5,537 nucleotides of DNA from Bacillota bacterium (lineage in GTDB: Bacteria > Bacillota > Limnochordia > Darwinibacteriales > DTU012). The notes under the pieces were generated by a model. That model saw only the letters and a list, made by a program, of their open reading frames with translations. It was not told the DNA's origin and searched no databases. The stretch covers positions 1 through 5,537 of the forward strand of contig JAAYLQ010000126.1 in assembly GCA_012521805.1 (NCBI GenBank), in the 5' to 3' direction. Positions 5,184 through 5,537 of the stretch are shown here, piece by piece. Position 1 is the stretch's first letter. Every line of letters starts with the position of its first letter. Made by a program: the position numbers and the translations under genes.

Positions 5184-5537
5184 GTGGAATATCAAGCAGG
5201 CTATCTTCGGTTTACCAAGGAGGAGTTTGAAGGGCGAATCGCTGCTGCAAAAGAGCATTTGCATCAGTGCCTGCTCTGTCCCAGGGAATGCGGGGTAGAC
5301 CGAACTAAAAGTAAAGGTTTCTGTGGAGCCGGGGACGGGTTGAAAATATCCAGCGTTGGGCCTCATTTTGGTGAAGAACGGCAGTTGGTTGGCAGAAGGG
5401 GTTCCGGGACTATCTTTTTTGCCCACTGCAATCTCCGCTGTGTATACTGCCAGAATTATCAGCTTAGCTTTGGTGGGAAAGGTTCCGTCTATACCAGCGA
5501 ACAGCTGGCAGCCATGATGCTGATGCACCAAGAACAC
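5184..5537 (+). CDS. PflX-like radical SAM protein (N-terminal part, runs off the right edge)
   Basis: 118 codons are visible and the frame is still open at the window end. A cysteine-rich N-terminus, C29-LL-C32-PRE-C36-GVDR followed by C47 in GFCGAG, precedes PHFGEERQLVGRRGSGTIFF (60-79). The radical SAM cluster motif CNLRCVYCQNY (82-92) follows, with Cys 82, 86 and 89 in CxxxCxxC spacing to hold the 4Fe-4S cluster that cleaves S-adenosylmethionine. This order is that of the PflX group (COG1313), homologues of pyruvate formate-lyase activating enzyme whose own target is not established. The protein is cytoplasmic and oxygen-sensitive by family. GTG at 5184 is preferred because GGGGGTG (5171-5177) sits 6 bases before it. 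ATG at 5163 is in frame and would add 7 residues, but has no ribosome site. The gene starts only 35 bp after a terminator. Confidence 0.92.
   Translation, partial: MEYQAGYLRFTKEEFEGRIAAAKEHLHQCLLCPRECGVDRTKSKGFCGAGDGLKISSVGPHFGEERQLVGRRGSGTIFFAHCNLRCVYCQNYQLSFGGKGSVYTSEQLAAMMLMHQEH

Noticed and set aside
5148..5537. Minus-strand frame of 129 codons at the right edge
   Set aside because: The plus strand carries unmistakable radical SAM motifs over the same bases.

Overview
The window looks like a chromosomal segment of a Bacillota (Firmicutes) bacterium, probably an anaerobe of the Clostridia/Limnochordia kind. The reasons are strong AGGAGG-type ribosome binding sites, frequent GTG starts, a four-helix-bundle chemoreceptor of Firmicutes type, a peptide-binding lipoprotein family common in such anaerobes, and a PflX-like radical SAM protein. 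The assignment is an inference from gene content.

Layout: (1) Bases 1-254 are the 3' end of a group II intron: the last 52 codons of a probable intron-encoded reverse transcriptase/maturase, then domain V, domain VI and the 3' splice end. (2) Bases 305-2593 form a chemotaxis unit: a sigma-28/sigma-D type promoter with a perfect GCCGATAA -10 element, a CheW adaptor gene, a methyl-accepting chemotaxis protein gene overlapping it by 11 bp, and an intrinsic terminator. (3) Bases 2594-2771 are a gene-free leader with several inverted repeats. (4) Bases 2772-4703 hold a mosaic lipoprotein (InlB-like repeat domain plus an internal piece of a family-5 solute-binding protein) and, 27 bp later, a 196-residue protein resembling the uracil-DNA glycosylase superfamily. 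(5) Bases 4763-5113 encode a DUF2200 protein, closed by a terminator. (6) From 5184 to the right edge runs the N-terminal part of a PflX-like radical SAM protein, which is open at the window end.

How the genes work together: CheW and the receptor are clearly a pair, since the adaptor couples the receptor tip to the CheA kinase, and the promoter type fits control by the flagellar sigma factor. CheA, CheR, CheB and CheY are not here and must be encoded elsewhere. The genes to the right show no obvious common pathway. I see no defence system, CRISPR array, tRNA or rRNA. The most unusual items are the mosaic lipoprotein, the unusual domain V of the intron beside a motility promoter, and the structured leader before the lipoprotein.
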